In this document: in pieces, positions 1-8,504 of the stretch
Layout of the letters: each line of letters begins with the position of its first letter
How positions within the stretch are numbered: position 1 is the first letter of the stretch
Source: Veillonella nakazawae
GTDB lineage: Bacteria; Bacillota; Negativicutes; Veillonellales; Veillonellaceae
Assembly: GCF_013393365.1 (NCBI RefSeq)
Contig: NZ_AP022321.1
Coordinates: 1,422,001 to 1,486,000 of the forward strand
Length of the DNA: 64,000 nt
Direction: 5' to 3'
Notes under the pieces: model-generated
The model's database searches: none
Told to the model about the DNA's origin: nothing
What the model saw: the letters and a program-made list of their open reading frames with translations, nothing else
Made by a program: the position numbers and the translations under genes

Positions 1-1296
1 ACCATACAAGATATTCTCTTTAATTGTGGCATTAAATAATACTGTTTCTTGTGGTACAAGTCCGATTTGCTCACGTAATGATTTAAATGTAACATCTTTT
101 ACATTATAACCATCAATGGTAAGAGCGCCACCCGTTACATCGTAGAAGCGAGGTAACAAGTTAGCAAGAGTCGTTTTACCTGCTCCAGATGGACCAACAA
201 GGGCTACACTTTCACCAGCCTTAACAGACAACGTGAAGTTTTCAAGCGCCGTTTTTTCACCATCATAAGAGAAGGAAACATCTTTAAACTCTACATCGCC
301 TTTAATAGATGGCAACGTAATAGCATCAGCTTTTTCTACAACATCAGTTTTAGTATCTAAGATTTCAAATACACGATCAGCTGCTGCTAAGGCTTTTTGA
401 ATGTTACCATACACTTGGCTCAAGCGTTTTACCGGGTTGGACAAATTAATGGCATAAATCAAGAAAGCAATCAAAGAGCCTGCTGTAATAGTTCCTGTTA
501 CTACAGAATAGCCACCATACCAAAGAATGACTGCCACTGCAATAGCCGCAGAAAACTCAACCATTGGACTTAGTAAACTAGTCAACTTAGTAGCTTTAAT
601 AACAGCTTTAAAGTTGCGATCATTTTCATCTTCAAAACGCTTGCGTTCAAAATCTTCACGGGCGAAGGATTTCACAACACGAATTGCACTAATAACCTCT
701 TGTAAAAGGGCTGTAATGTCAGCCACACGACCTTGTACATCATGACCTGCGACGCGAAGCTTTTTACCAAATACATTGATAATGACCAACACTACAGGAA
801 CCGTAATAAAGGTAACGAGTGTCAATTTCCAATCAATGAGAAGCATAGACACGAGAGAACCTATCAGTGTTACAGATTCTGTAATAAAGGAAATTAAGTT
901 ATCCACTACAGCAGACTGAAGCGCAGCAACGTCATTTGTAAGATTACTCATGATAACGCCTGTTTTACGGCGGTCAAAATAAGATAAACTTAATTTTTGC
1001 AAGTGATTAAAAATAGCCTCACGGACATCGATGATGACACGTTGTCCAATGTAGGACATATTATAGGTTTGACCATAGGTAGCAAAGCCACGAATTAAGA
1101 ATATAAGAATGATAGCCCCTACAATGAGGTTCAACATAAACATATTCTTTTCATCTAATACTTGGTCTACTACATTTTTAATTAACCAAGGAACTACCAA
1201 GTAGGCTGCAGCTGCAACAATCATGCAAAATACTGCAAAGATCATGCGCTTATAATAAGGCTTTACAAAATATAAGAGCCTAGAGTAACTATTCAT
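1..1296 (-). CDS. msbA: Lipid A export ABC transporter MsbA (partial, C-terminus beyond window)
   Basis: Half-size ABC exporter that flips lipid A-core across the inner membrane. About 432 codons are visible, from the ATG at 1296 to the left edge. The N-terminal part is a hydrophobic six-helix ABC exporter domain beginning MNSYSRLLYFVKPYYKRM. The Walker A motif GPSGAGKTT lies near 180-205, and a Q-loop segment (LVPQETVLFN) follows. The ABC signature and Walker B fall outside the window, so the gene is cut by the edge and not shown to be broken. The start overlaps the lpxB stop by 8 bases and is preceded by AAGGAG, so it is translationally coupled to lpxB. Other heterodimeric-type exporters share this fold; the lpx neighbours decide for MsbA. 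Confidence 0.9.
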   Translation of the reverse strand, partial: MNSYSRLLYFVKPYYKRMIFAVFCMIVAAAAYLVVPWLIKNVVDQVLDEKNMFMLNLIVGAIILIFLIRGFATYGQTYNMSYIGQRVIIDVREAIFNHLQKLSLSYFDRRKTGVIMSNLTNDVAALQSAVVDNLISFITESVTLIGSLVSMLLIDWKLTLVTFITVPVVLVIINVFGKKLRVAGHDVQGRVADITALLQEVISAIRVVKSFAREDFERKRFEDENDRNFKAVIKATKLTSLLSPMVEFSAAIAVAVILWYGGYSVVTGTITAGSLIAFLIYAINLSNPVKRLSQVYGNIQKALAAADRVFEILDTKTDVVEKADAITLPSIKGDVEFKDVSFSYDGEKTALENFTLSVKAGESVALVGPSGAGKTTLANLLPRFYDVTGGALTIDGYNVKDVTFKSLREQIGLVPQETVLFNATIKENILYG

Positions 1297-2431
1297 TACA
1301 TTTCTCCTTACCGAGATTATATACTAATTCCGCTACACGCTTTACGGCGCCTGGTTCACCTAATTTATGATGTACTTCACGCAATTCACTGCGCATAGCT
1401 TTATTTTTCTCAACATCAGTTAGAAGAGGTTCCACTAAAGATACAATAGCCTGTGGTGTAACAGAATCTTGTAATAATTCAGGAATTACCTCTTTACCAG
1501 CCACAATATTAGGCAATCCTACATGTGATACATTTACTACCATTTTTCCAATACCATAAGTAATTGGGGAGACACGGTACAGTAACACTGTCGGTAATTC
1601 CATCATTGCTGTTTCCAACGTAGCAGTTCCTGATGCGGCAAGGCACACATCACAAATCTGCATCAAGTCATACGTATGGTCTTCTGTAATCGTAACAGGC
1701 ACCTTATGGGCATCGATAAAGGTTTCCAGCTCACTGCGATCGATGGTATGTGCTCGAGGTAAGAAGAATTGAATATCTTCATGGTTTGCCATCAATTGCT
1801 CACCACTTTTTAACATCGTATCAAGCAATGATAAAACCTCTTGCTTGCGACTGCCAGGCATGAGTAAAACCTTTTTAGCCTCTTTACGGGCTCCAAAATA
1901 TTCCTCAGCCTCATCTTTAGTCATTGTAGGATGTACGATATCCAATAAAGGATGCCCTACAAATTCTACATCGCATTTATATTTGCGATACGCTTCTGCT
2001 TCAAAAGGAAATATAGATGCTACCTTAGTGACATACTTGCGAATCGTATTGCCACGGCTACTATGCCATGCCCAAATTGTAGGCGCAATGTAATATAGAA
2101 CAGGAATCCCTAATTCATGAGCTACGGCTGCCAGCTTCATATTAAATCCAGGATAGTCTACACATACGAGAATATCCGGTTTTTCCTTCATCATGACACG
2201 TTTTAAATAGGTGCGAAGTTTAAAGAATTTTGGTAAGGATTTGACAATCTCTACAATCCCTATAACACCTAAATTTTTAATATCGTATACGATGCGAACA
2301 CCAGCGCGTTCCATCAAGGTGCCACCCATACCAAACATATCGACCGAAGGATCTATTTCTTTTAGTGCATTTGCAACGCTGGCCGCATGAGTATCACCGG
2401 ATGCTTCTCCGGCGGAAAACATGACTTTCAT
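1289..2431 (-). CDS. lpxB: Lipid-A-disaccharide synthase
   Basis: Condenses UDP-2,3-diacylglucosamine with lipid X (2,3-diacylglucosamine-1-phosphate) to give the lipid A disaccharide. It is a peripheral inner-membrane GT19 glycosyltransferase. The 380 residues match the usual length. The N-terminus MKVMFSAGEASGD and the C-terminal donor-site stretch LAASGTATLETAMM are characteristic of LpxB. The ATG shares one base with the lpxI stop (TAATG), and msbA overlaps its 3' end, so lpxI-lpxB-msbA is one tightly coupled unit that makes, joins and exports lipid A. Confidence 0.97.
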   Translation of the reverse strand: MKVMFSAGEASGDTHAASVANALKEIDPSVDMFGMGGTLMERAGVRIVYDIKNLGVIGIVEIVKSLPKFFKLRTYLKRVMMKEKPDILVCVDYPGFNMKLAAVAHELGIPVLYYIAPTIWAWHSSRGNTIRKYVTKVASIFPFEAEAYRKYKCDVEFVGHPLLDIVHPTMTKDEAEEYFGARKEAKKVLLMPGSRKQEVLSLLDTMLKSGEQLMANHEDIQFFLPRAHTIDRSELETFIDAHKVPVTITEDHTYDLMQICDVCLAASGTATLETAMMELPTVLLYRVSPITYGIGKMVVNVSHVGLPNIVAGKEVIPELLQDSVTPQAIVSLVEPLLTDVEKNKAMRSELREVHHKLGEPGAVKRVAELVYNLGKEKCNE

Positions 2432-3267
2432 TATGCATCCTTTCTGGAATTCACAAATTCTTGGTCTACAGCACAGATGACAATACCATGGCGATTAGCC
2501 ATATCAAGTACGTCTTCTTGCTGAACAAAAATAGTCTTTTCTGCTTCAACAGCTAACACTTTACAGCCACTGTCAATCATAGACATTAATGTTTTAATCC
2601 CCACAGCAGGTACATCAAAACGCACGTCTTGATTTGGCTTTTCTGTTTTAACTACAACTGCATCGCCACGACCTAACTCACCGCCACGCAAAATGCACTT
2701 ATCAGTACCTTCAATAGCCTCGATAGCCATTGCCGCTTTGTGCTTAACAACAACAGTTTGTCCAATATCAAGACCACCCATTTGTTTTGCTAATTCAAAG
2801 CCAAAGCAAATATCCGCCCATTGCTCATCAGTTGGTTGTGCTTTTGAAAGCACCCCCACCTTTGGCATAAATGGTTTTAGATATACGGTTTGATCTAAAA
2901 CTTTAAATCCTTCTCTTTCGATTTCATCAACGATGGCAAGCATAATCGTGTCATCCTTGCGATTTTTCAAACGTTTAAGCACGCCTAATGTTTTCAAGTC
3001 TGGGAAAGCAAGACCCTTAAAAAGAATTTCTTTAGTAACTTTGCCTAACATGGTTAACTCCACAACACCTTCATTTTTCAAGGTTTTGAAGATTTTACCT
3101 AGTTTAGCAACACTAATATCATAGAAAGCATCGGCCTCAGCCTTCAAAGCCGGGTCTACATCTGGAACCACGCCGATAACAACTACCTCGTGACCTAATA
3201 CATGAGCGGCTCGCATGAATTCTACAGGTAAAACTCCAATGCCTGCAATCAATCCTACCTTTGCCAA
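2431..3267 (-). CDS. lpxI: UDP-2,3-diacylglucosamine pyrophosphatase, LpxI type
   Basis: Hydrolyses UDP-2,3-diacylglucosamine to lipid X and UMP, the step done by LpxH in E. coli. The 278-residue protein has the LpxI (former DUF1009) layout: an N-terminal domain starting AKVGLIAGIGVLPVEFM, a middle segment with TMLGKVTKE, and a C-terminal catalytic domain with DQTVYLKPFMPK and GIKTLMSMIDSGCKVLAVEA. The start codon is TTG at 3267, fixed by a perfect AGGAGG seven bases upstream. It heads the lpxI-lpxB-msbA unit. Having LpxI in place of LpxH is known outside the gamma/beta-proteobacteria. Confidence 0.93.
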   Translation of the reverse strand: MAKVGLIAGIGVLPVEFMRAAHVLGHEVVVIGVVPDVDPALKAEADAFYDISVAKLGKIFKTLKNEGVVELTMLGKVTKEILFKGLAFPDLKTLGVLKRLKNRKDDTIMLAIVDEIEREGFKVLDQTVYLKPFMPKVGVLSKAQPTDEQWADICFGFELAKQMGGLDIGQTVVVKHKAAMAIEAIEGTDKCILRGGELGRGDAVVVKTEKPNQDVRFDVPAVGIKTLMSMIDSGCKVLAVEAEKTIFVQQEDVLDMANRHGIVICAVDQEFVNSRKDA

Positions 3268-3601
3268 GACTATACCTCCTAGATGACCTACGGCCTATAT
3301 ATCAATTAGTAATTACAAATTTACAATAAATAATGCCTCAAAAAAGACATAATCATATACAATATATTGTACTATAAATGGATACTTTTTACCATTAAAA
3401 CACTATGTTTTATGCCTATTTCTTCATCATTTTAACAGAATTATTTTAATCCCAATTTTACAACTTAGGAACGTAAAATATATTCAGATGTTTTTATCAA
3501 AATATTTAATATTAATGAACTACTATTATAAAATTCTTATCCCATTAAAAGCCTAAATTTTATAAATCATATAAAAATATTAATATTTATAGATTACACA
3601 A
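3268..3601. other. AT-rich intergenic region upstream of lpxI
   Basis: About 330 bases with no convincing gene. It should contain the promoter of lpxI-lpxB-msbA, because lpxA ends in a strong terminator just beyond it. Several TATAAT-like boxes can be drawn, but none pairs with a good -35 box. A perfect 14-bp palindrome, TACAATATATTGTA, lies at 3358-3371 and could be an operator or merely AT-rich coincidence. Confidence 0.6.
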
Positions 3602-3632
3602 AAAGACCTCGTACATTGTACGAGGTCTTTTG
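3602..3632 (-). terminator. Rho-independent terminator of lpxC-fabZ-lpxA
   Basis: A 14-bp perfect stem (3602-3615 with 3619-3632) around a 3-base loop. The arms begin and end in A/T runs, giving a U-tract on the minus strand directly after the lpxA stop. The symmetric A/T arms could work in both directions, but no plus-strand gene ends here. Confidence 0.9.
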
Positions 3633-3634
3633 AA

Positions 3635-4447
3635 TTAGTCGCGACGTGTACGCATAATACCACGATCGGCATTGCGTAAGAAGCGTAATAAATTTTCAAT
3701 TTCTACAGAAGAATCAAGCTGCATTTCCATTTCTTCAATAGCCTTAGATAAACTAAAACCAGAACGATAGATAATACGGAATGCTTGTTTCAAATCTCGG
3801 CGTACTTCTTCTGAAATACCTGCACGAGATAAGCCAACAGAGTTAAGGCCGATAACACGCGCTGGTTGACCATCAGCAATAACGTATGGTGGAATATCTT
3901 GGACTACCTTAGCCATGCCACCAACCATAGCATTTCGACCAATCTTAACAAATTGATGAATACCTGCAAGGCCACCAATAACTACGCGATCTTCAACGAT
4001 AGCGTGACCAGCTAAGCCTGCACAGTTACTCATAATTACATTATTGCCAACAATACAGTTATGAGCCACATGTGTACATGCTTGAAGCAAGCAGTTATTG
4101 CCTACACGTGTTTCTTCACCTTCGCCAGTAGCGCGGCTAATAGTGACAAATTCACGGATAACCGTTTCATCGCCAATATTACAATAGCTTTTTTCGCCTT
4201 TGAATTTTAAATCTTGCGGTTCCAACCCAATAGATGCGCTAGGATAAATCTCACAACGCTTACCAATGGTTGTCCAACCACCAATTACAACATGTGCACC
4301 GATTTGTGTACCATCGCCGATTTCGACATGTTCGCCGATTACAGCGCCAGGACCTACGATTACATCTTTGCCCAATTTAGCATTTGGATGGACTATGGCT
4401 GTACTATGGATGTTGGATTCTGCATTTTCCATGCCTACAACTATCAC
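3635..4447 (-). CDS. lpxA: UDP-N-acetylglucosamine O-acyltransferase
   Basis: First step of lipid A synthesis: transfers a 3-hydroxyacyl chain from ACP to the 3-OH of UDP-GlcNAc in the cytoplasm. The hexapeptide repeats of a left-handed beta-helix (IHSTAIVHPNAKLGKDVIVG and onward) fill residues 5-190. The catalytic histidine sits in THVAHNCIVGN, and the usual C-terminal helical domain follows. The frame is open to 4456, but the GTG there lies inside the ribosome-binding site. AGGAG (4456-4460) is 8 bases from the GTG at 4447, which I chose; the ATG at 4432 is too far from the site. It is last in lpxC-fabZ-lpxA. Confidence 0.95.
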   Translation of the reverse strand: MIVVGMENAESNIHSTAIVHPNAKLGKDVIVGPGAVIGEHVEIGDGTQIGAHVVIGGWTTIGKRCEIYPSASIGLEPQDLKFKGEKSYCNIGDETVIREFVTISRATGEGEETRVGNNCLLQACTHVAHNCIVGNNVIMSNCAGLAGHAIVEDRVVIGGLAGIHQFVKIGRNAMVGGMAKVVQDIPPYVIADGQPARVIGLNSVGLSRAGISEEVRRDLKQAFRIIYRSGFSLSKAIEEMEMQLDSSVEIENLLRFLRNADRGIMRTRRD

Positions 4448-4466
4448 TACAATCACTCCTCAATCA

Positions 4467-4892
4467 TTATACAAGGGCAAACATGTATTCACCGCTAGCG
4501 CACAATTTGTCGCCAACATAGGCACGGCCTTCAACCTTACCCATTTTACCTTTGATCTTTACAATATCAACTTCCATACGTACTTGATCACCAGGTTTTA
4601 CAGGATGACGGAAACGAACTTTATCAATACCTGTAAACATAGGTGTAAGACCGCGGTTTTCTTCAGGATATAACAAAGCAATACCACCAACTTGTGCAAT
4701 AGCCTCAGTCAATAACACGCCTGGCATTACTGGATTACCTGGGAAGTGACCTTGGAAGAACAATTCGTTGAATGTAGCATTTTTAATACCCACAGCGCGT
4801 TTCATAGGTTCTAACTCAACGATGCGATCTACCAAAAGCATAGGATAACGATGAGGTAAAATTTCTAAAATGTCTTCGTGATTAAGAATCAT
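4467..4892 (-). CDS. fabZ: 3-hydroxyacyl-ACP dehydratase FabZ
   Basis: Dehydrates 3-hydroxyacyl-ACP in fatty acid elongation, competing with LpxA/LpxD for hydroxyacyl-ACP. The 141-residue hotdog-fold protein has the catalytic His in FQGHFPGNPVMPGVLLTEA and the catalytic Glu in the same stretch. The start overlaps the lpxC stop (ATGA). lpxC-fabZ adjacency, seen here as a four-base overlap, couples the LPS and phospholipid branches. In some bacteria lpxC and fabZ are fused, but here they are separate genes. Confidence 0.97.
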   Translation of the reverse strand: MILNHEDILEILPHRYPMLLVDRIVELEPMKRAVGIKNATFNELFFQGHFPGNPVMPGVLLTEAIAQVGGIALLYPEENRGLTPMFTGIDKVRFRHPVKPGDQVRMEVDIVKIKGKMGKVEGRAYVGDKLCASGEYMFALV

Positions 4893-5728
4893 GGCTGTGT
4901 CTCCCTTATTTCTTCCATTATACTACGAGCCAATTTTGAGTTTAATTCATGACTCGATTTCATAGCAATTACATGACCTTCGATTCGTCCTAATAAGAAT
5001 AAGTCGCCTACTACGTCTAATGCCTTATGACGAACTAATTCGTCATCAAAGCGAGGTATAGACAAACACTTCTCATCATCATAAACTAACGCATTATCTA
5101 AGGTACCACCTTTTGCAAGGCCCATAGCCTGTAATTGTTCTAATTCTTTCATAAATCCGATAGTTCTAGCAGCACTAATATGCTCTTTAAAGTATTCTGG
5201 TGAAACCTCAAAATCGCAATTTTGCGTACCAAGTAACGGATGACTGTTAACCGATGTAAATGTAATGCGATAGCCATCGTATGGCAAAATAACTACAAAA
5301 CGATCACCATCATAAATAGCATGGGAGCGAGTTATTTTATATACATGACGTGGTGCTGTTTGTTCTTGAATGCCAGCCTCTTCTATAAGGCCTACAAAAA
5401 TAGCACTACTACCATCACCTACAGCAGGTTCAGGAGAATCCATCTCGATATAACAGTTATCAATATTCATAGCACTGAACGCAGCCATAACATGTTCTAC
5501 AGTGAAAACCTTTGCTTCACCATTTTCCAATGTAGTAGCGCGCATAGTGTTCGTCACATTATCAATGTGTGCTCGCACAGAAGGATGACCTTCAATGTCC
5601 GTGCGGATAAACACAATTCCTGTATTTTCAGGTGCAGGTTTAAAAACCATATTCACTGGTTCACCGCTATGAAGGCCAATCCCTTGATATGAAATAGCCT
5701 GTTTAATTGTTTGTTGTGGCTTACTCAT
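4889..5728 (-). CDS. lpxC: UDP-3-O-acyl-N-acetylglucosamine deacetylase
   Basis: Zinc deacetylase, the committed step of lipid A synthesis. The 279 residues are a little shorter than the E. coli protein (305). Zinc-binding histidines are visible in TVEHVMAAFSA (N-terminal half) and in LVRHKALDVVGDLFLLG, where the following Asp is the third ligand. ATG is preceded by AAAGGA at good spacing. It heads lpxC-fabZ-lpxA under the promoter at 5779-5807. The C-terminal tail recognised by FtsH in E. coli cannot be judged here, although ftsH lies elsewhere in the window. Confidence 0.97.
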   Translation of the reverse strand: MSKPQQTIKQAISYQGIGLHSGEPVNMVFKPAPENTGIVFIRTDIEGHPSVRAHIDNVTNTMRATTLENGEAKVFTVEHVMAAFSAMNIDNCYIEMDSPEPAVGDGSSAIFVGLIEEAGIQEQTAPRHVYKITRSHAIYDGDRFVVILPYDGYRITFTSVNSHPLLGTQNCDFEVSPEYFKEHISAARTIGFMKELEQLQAMGLAKGGTLDNALVYDDEKCLSIPRFDDELVRHKALDVVGDLFLLGRIEGHVIAMKSSHELNSKLARSIMEEIRETQP

Positions 5729-5778
5729 AAGAAAGTCCTTTCATAATCTGAATTCACGTTTACTATACACCAATATGT

Positions 5779-5807
5779 ATTATACCCTATTTGCATAGGT
5801 GATACAA
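5779..5807 (-). promoter_or_regulatory. Predicted promoter of lpxC-fabZ-lpxA
   Basis: On the minus strand, TTGTAT (5802-5807) and TATAAT (5779-5784) are separated by exactly 17 bases. The boxes lie about 50 bases upstream of the lpxC start. The sequence is sigma-A-like. Confidence 0.6.
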
Positions 5808-5904
5808 GAAATTTACCATATATTCAATGATTTTGAAAGCATTTTTCACATAATTAACTTTATATAAATTTAATTATAGTTAGTACTTTATACACTGCAA
5901 AATA

Positions 5905-5980
5905 AAAAGAGACTTTACTATGCTTTATTCATGCGGCATCTAAATCGACACTGTACAAATATACATGTAAAATCTCTTTA
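5905..5980 (-). terminator. Possible long hairpin downstream of lpxL
   Basis: AAAGAGA near 5906-5912 pairs with TCTCTTT at 5973-5979, and TTTAC at 5914-5918 with GTAAA at 5967-5971. The loop is about 48 bases. It directly follows the lpxL stop and has A/T-rich flanks. It could terminate the bamA-lpxL unit before the lpxC promoter, but the large loop makes this uncertain. Confidence 0.35.
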
Positions 5981-5990
5981 TATTTAATAA

Positions 5991-6893
5991 TTAGTGATAT
6001 ACATCTGGCGGAGTTTCAATCTGCTCGCCATAGAAACGACGTGTCCACTTCCAACGGTTATGAAGCCAGAACCAATCTTCAGGATATCTTCTAATATAAT
6101 CTTCAATAAACTCATTTAAAAGCGTTGTTGTTACCGCTATATCACGTTTTTTATCATCTGTACGCTCCACATAAATTGGTGGATGCACTTCAATCTCATG
6201 CTTCTCAGAAAATGGACTATAATGTATTGTCACAAAAATGATAGGTACATCTTGCATACGAGCCAGTACAGCTGGACCAGCAGCCGTCAATGTTTCATAA
6301 CCAAAGAATGGTACAAGAACACCATCATCACCAGGATCCTGATCCATAATAAGGCCTAAAAAAGCACCTTTTTTTAGCTCATTGATCATTTCCCGCACAC
6401 CAGTTTTATAAGTCACATGTTGGTGCATAATCCGACGATATTCATTGATGAACTTATCAGCATCACCATTCTGTTTCATGGCCACAGAAATCAACGGATA
6501 CCCTTCCGAAGCAAGAACCCCCCCAAGGAGTTCCCAGTTGCCACTGTGAACAGCCGCCAAGATTGCGCCTCGACCATTTTCTAAAGCATCATCTAAGTAC
6601 TCTTTGTTAATAAACTCTACCATATCTTTGTATGCACCATCCTTAATTTCAGGATAGCGTAATACATCAATAATCATACGACCAAAGCGTGTAGTACTAG
6701 CTTTCGCAATACGTCGAGCTTCCTTGGGGTCATCGGTAATATTACAGAATAGAATTTGGCCTATCGCTAGGCGCTTGCGTTTAGGCGGCACTGCTAGCCA
6801 CGCAACTTCACCAAGCAATGTACCAATAGCATATTGCAAACCTTTAGGTAATAAGCAAATAAAGGCACTAAAGATTTTCATAAACCTATACAT
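5991..6893 (-). CDS. lpxL: Lipid A late acyltransferase (LpxL/HtrB family)
   Basis: Adds a secondary acyl chain to the lipid A precursor on the inner face of the inner membrane. The 300-residue protein has an N-terminal membrane anchor and the HX4(D/E) catalytic motif within AVHSGNWELLGG, followed by MDQDPG and a PEDWFWLHNRWK segment typical of the family. It is the only late acyltransferase in the window, so which chain it adds is not settled. AGGAGAG lies about 10 bases before the ATG at 6893. It lies 6 bases after lpxD and ends the envelope unit that includes bamA and ompH. Confidence 0.93.
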   Translation of the reverse strand: MYRFMKIFSAFICLLPKGLQYAIGTLLGEVAWLAVPPKRKRLAIGQILFCNITDDPKEARRIAKASTTRFGRMIIDVLRYPEIKDGAYKDMVEFINKEYLDDALENGRGAILAAVHSGNWELLGGVLASEGYPLISVAMKQNGDADKFINEYRRIMHQHVTYKTGVREMINELKKGAFLGLIMDQDPGDDGVLVPFFGYETLTAAGPAVLARMQDVPIIFVTIHYSPFSEKHEIEVHPPIYVERTDDKKRDIAVTTTLLNEFIEDYIRRYPEDWFWLHNRWKWTRRFYGEQIETPPDVYH

Positions 6894-6899
6894 GGATTA

Positions 6900-7931
6900 T
6901 TAGCTCTCCTTCAGCTGTGCTTTCAAAGCGTCAATTTCTTTTTGTAGTTGTTTTACTGTTTTAACCATATCCGGCAAACGGTTTTCATAAGCTGCCAATT
7001 TTAACCATTCTTTATGTGGTCTCATAGGATAGCCCGCCATAATAGAATTAGATGGTACATTACCTGTAATACCAGTCTTTCCAGCAAATTGTACATTATC
7101 TCCAATTGTGATATGTCCAGTACAACCAGTTTGGCCTGCAAAGATTACATGATTACCACATTTAGTACTACCTGCAATACCAACTTGAGCAATCAAGAAG
7201 CAATCTTCACCAATTTCCACATTGTGACCAAGGTGTACAAGGTTATCGATTTTTGTACCACGACGAACTAATGTAGATCCCATTGTAGCATTATCAATTG
7301 TTGTACAAGAGCCAACCTCAACATCATCTTCAAGAATAACATTTCCAACTTGTGGAATATGTGTATGTACGCCATTCTCTGTAGCAAAACCGAAGCCTTC
7401 GCCACCAATTACTGCTTTAGCACGCAATACAACGCGTTTACCTAAAATACAGTTTTCATGAACAATAGCGCCTGCATAAATATCAGAATCTTCGCCAATA
7501 CGTACATTATGTCCAATATAAACATATGGGCGAATTGTTACATTATCTTCAATAACTGCATTATCATTAATAACACAATAAGCACCAATAGCAACATTTT
7601 TTCCAATTGTTACATTTTCGCCAATAATAGCAGTGCTATGCACTTCTCTAGGAACAACAACAGGTGGATGGAAGAGTTCTAACACTTGTGCAAATGCTGC
7701 TTTTGCATTATCAACTACAATTTGAGCCATCGGTGCATCTGTTACTTCAGATTCAACGATCACAGCACCCGCTTGGCATAATGCAATATGTTCAACATAT
7801 TCACCTACTGCAAAAGTTATGGATTGTTTTACGGCTTGTTCAAAGCTACGTGTCTCAGTAATAACAATAGATGCATCGCCTATAACACGACCATCTACTA
7901 ATGTTGCGAGTTCCTGTAAAGTTTTTTCCAA
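6900..7931 (-). CDS. lpxD: UDP-3-O-(3-hydroxyacyl)glucosamine N-acyltransferase
   Basis: Third step of lipid A synthesis, transferring hydroxyacyl from ACP to the 2-amino group. Residues 1-95 form the uridine-binding domain. A long hexapeptide beta-helix follows, with the catalytic His in NLVHLGHNVEIGED, and then a C-terminal helix ending in a coiled-coil-like KQLQKEIDALKAQL. The 343 residues match the family. The start is TTG at 7931, supported by GGGGAGGAG eight bases upstream. As in proteobacteria, it follows bamA and skp/ompH genes. Confidence 0.96.
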   Translation of the reverse strand: MEKTLQELATLVDGRVIGDASIVITETRSFEQAVKQSITFAVGEYVEHIALCQAGAVIVESEVTDAPMAQIVVDNAKAAFAQVLELFHPPVVVPREVHSTAIIGENVTIGKNVAIGAYCVINDNAVIEDNVTIRPYVYIGHNVRIGEDSDIYAGAIVHENCILGKRVVLRAKAVIGGEGFGFATENGVHTHIPQVGNVILEDDVEVGSCTTIDNATMGSTLVRRGTKIDNLVHLGHNVEIGEDCFLIAQVGIAGSTKCGNHVIFAGQTGCTGHITIGDNVQFAGKTGITGNVPSNSIMAGYPMRPHKEWLKLAAYENRLPDMVKTVKQLQKEIDALKAQLKES

Positions 7932-7962
7932 GGTAAACTCCTCCCCCTGTAATAATCCTTAA

Positions 7963-8493
7963 TTATTGTGCACTTTCCTCAGTATTAACTGCTGTAGTTT
8001 GACCTGCTTGTTGAGCATTTTGTTGTGCATCTTGTTGTTCTTGTGCTTTAGCCGCATTTTCAGCTTCTTTAATTTGGTCATCAGAAGCTTTGCCCATCTT
8101 CGCAATTAAATCATCAGTCACATCAGAACCACCACCAACAACAGCACCTTTTTCAATAACAACATCAAGTTTTTTCTCTTTTACAAGTTCACCAACTTTT
8201 TGTTCTTGATATTGACGATATTCTTGTGCTTTTGCATTGGCAAAGGCGTTTAACTCTTGATTAGCTTGATTAAATACATTTTGTTTAGATGCTTCATCAG
8301 CGGCTGCAATTTTAGCATCCAACTCAGCTTTCTTAGCATTGATTTCTTTAGTGATTTCAATACCTTTTTCAGTGCTGTTTGCTACTTTCACGCTATCAAC
8401 ATAACCAATATTATTAGAACCACAACCACCTAAAACAGCCATAGAAGCCACTAAGGATGCACCTAATACTAAAGATTTAATACGTTTATTCAT
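7963..8493 (-). CDS. OmpH/Skp-family periplasmic chaperone, predicted lipoprotein
   Basis: Skp-like holdase for unfolded outer-membrane proteins, by family. The N-terminus is a lipoprotein signal: KR-rich start, hydrophobic core and lipobox VLGGC (Cys 24). A long charged coiled-coil (residues 45-125) and a short terminal VVGGGSDVTDDLIAKM motif follow, the latter shared with the two upstream paralogues. The tail after residue 145 is Gln/Ala-rich. E. coli Skp is soluble, so lipidation is unusual. It is third of three tandem paralogues between bamA and lpxD. Confidence 0.88.
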   Translation of the reverse strand: MNKRIKSLVLGASLVASMAVLGGCGSNNIGYVDSVKVANSTEKGIEITKEINAKKAELDAKIAAADEASKQNVFNQANQELNAFANAKAQEYRQYQEQKVGELVKEKKLDVVIEKGAVVGGGSDVTDDLIAKMGKASDDQIKEAENAAKAQEQQDAQQNAQQAGQTTAVNTEESAQ

Positions 8494-8504
8494 AATATAA
8501 CTCC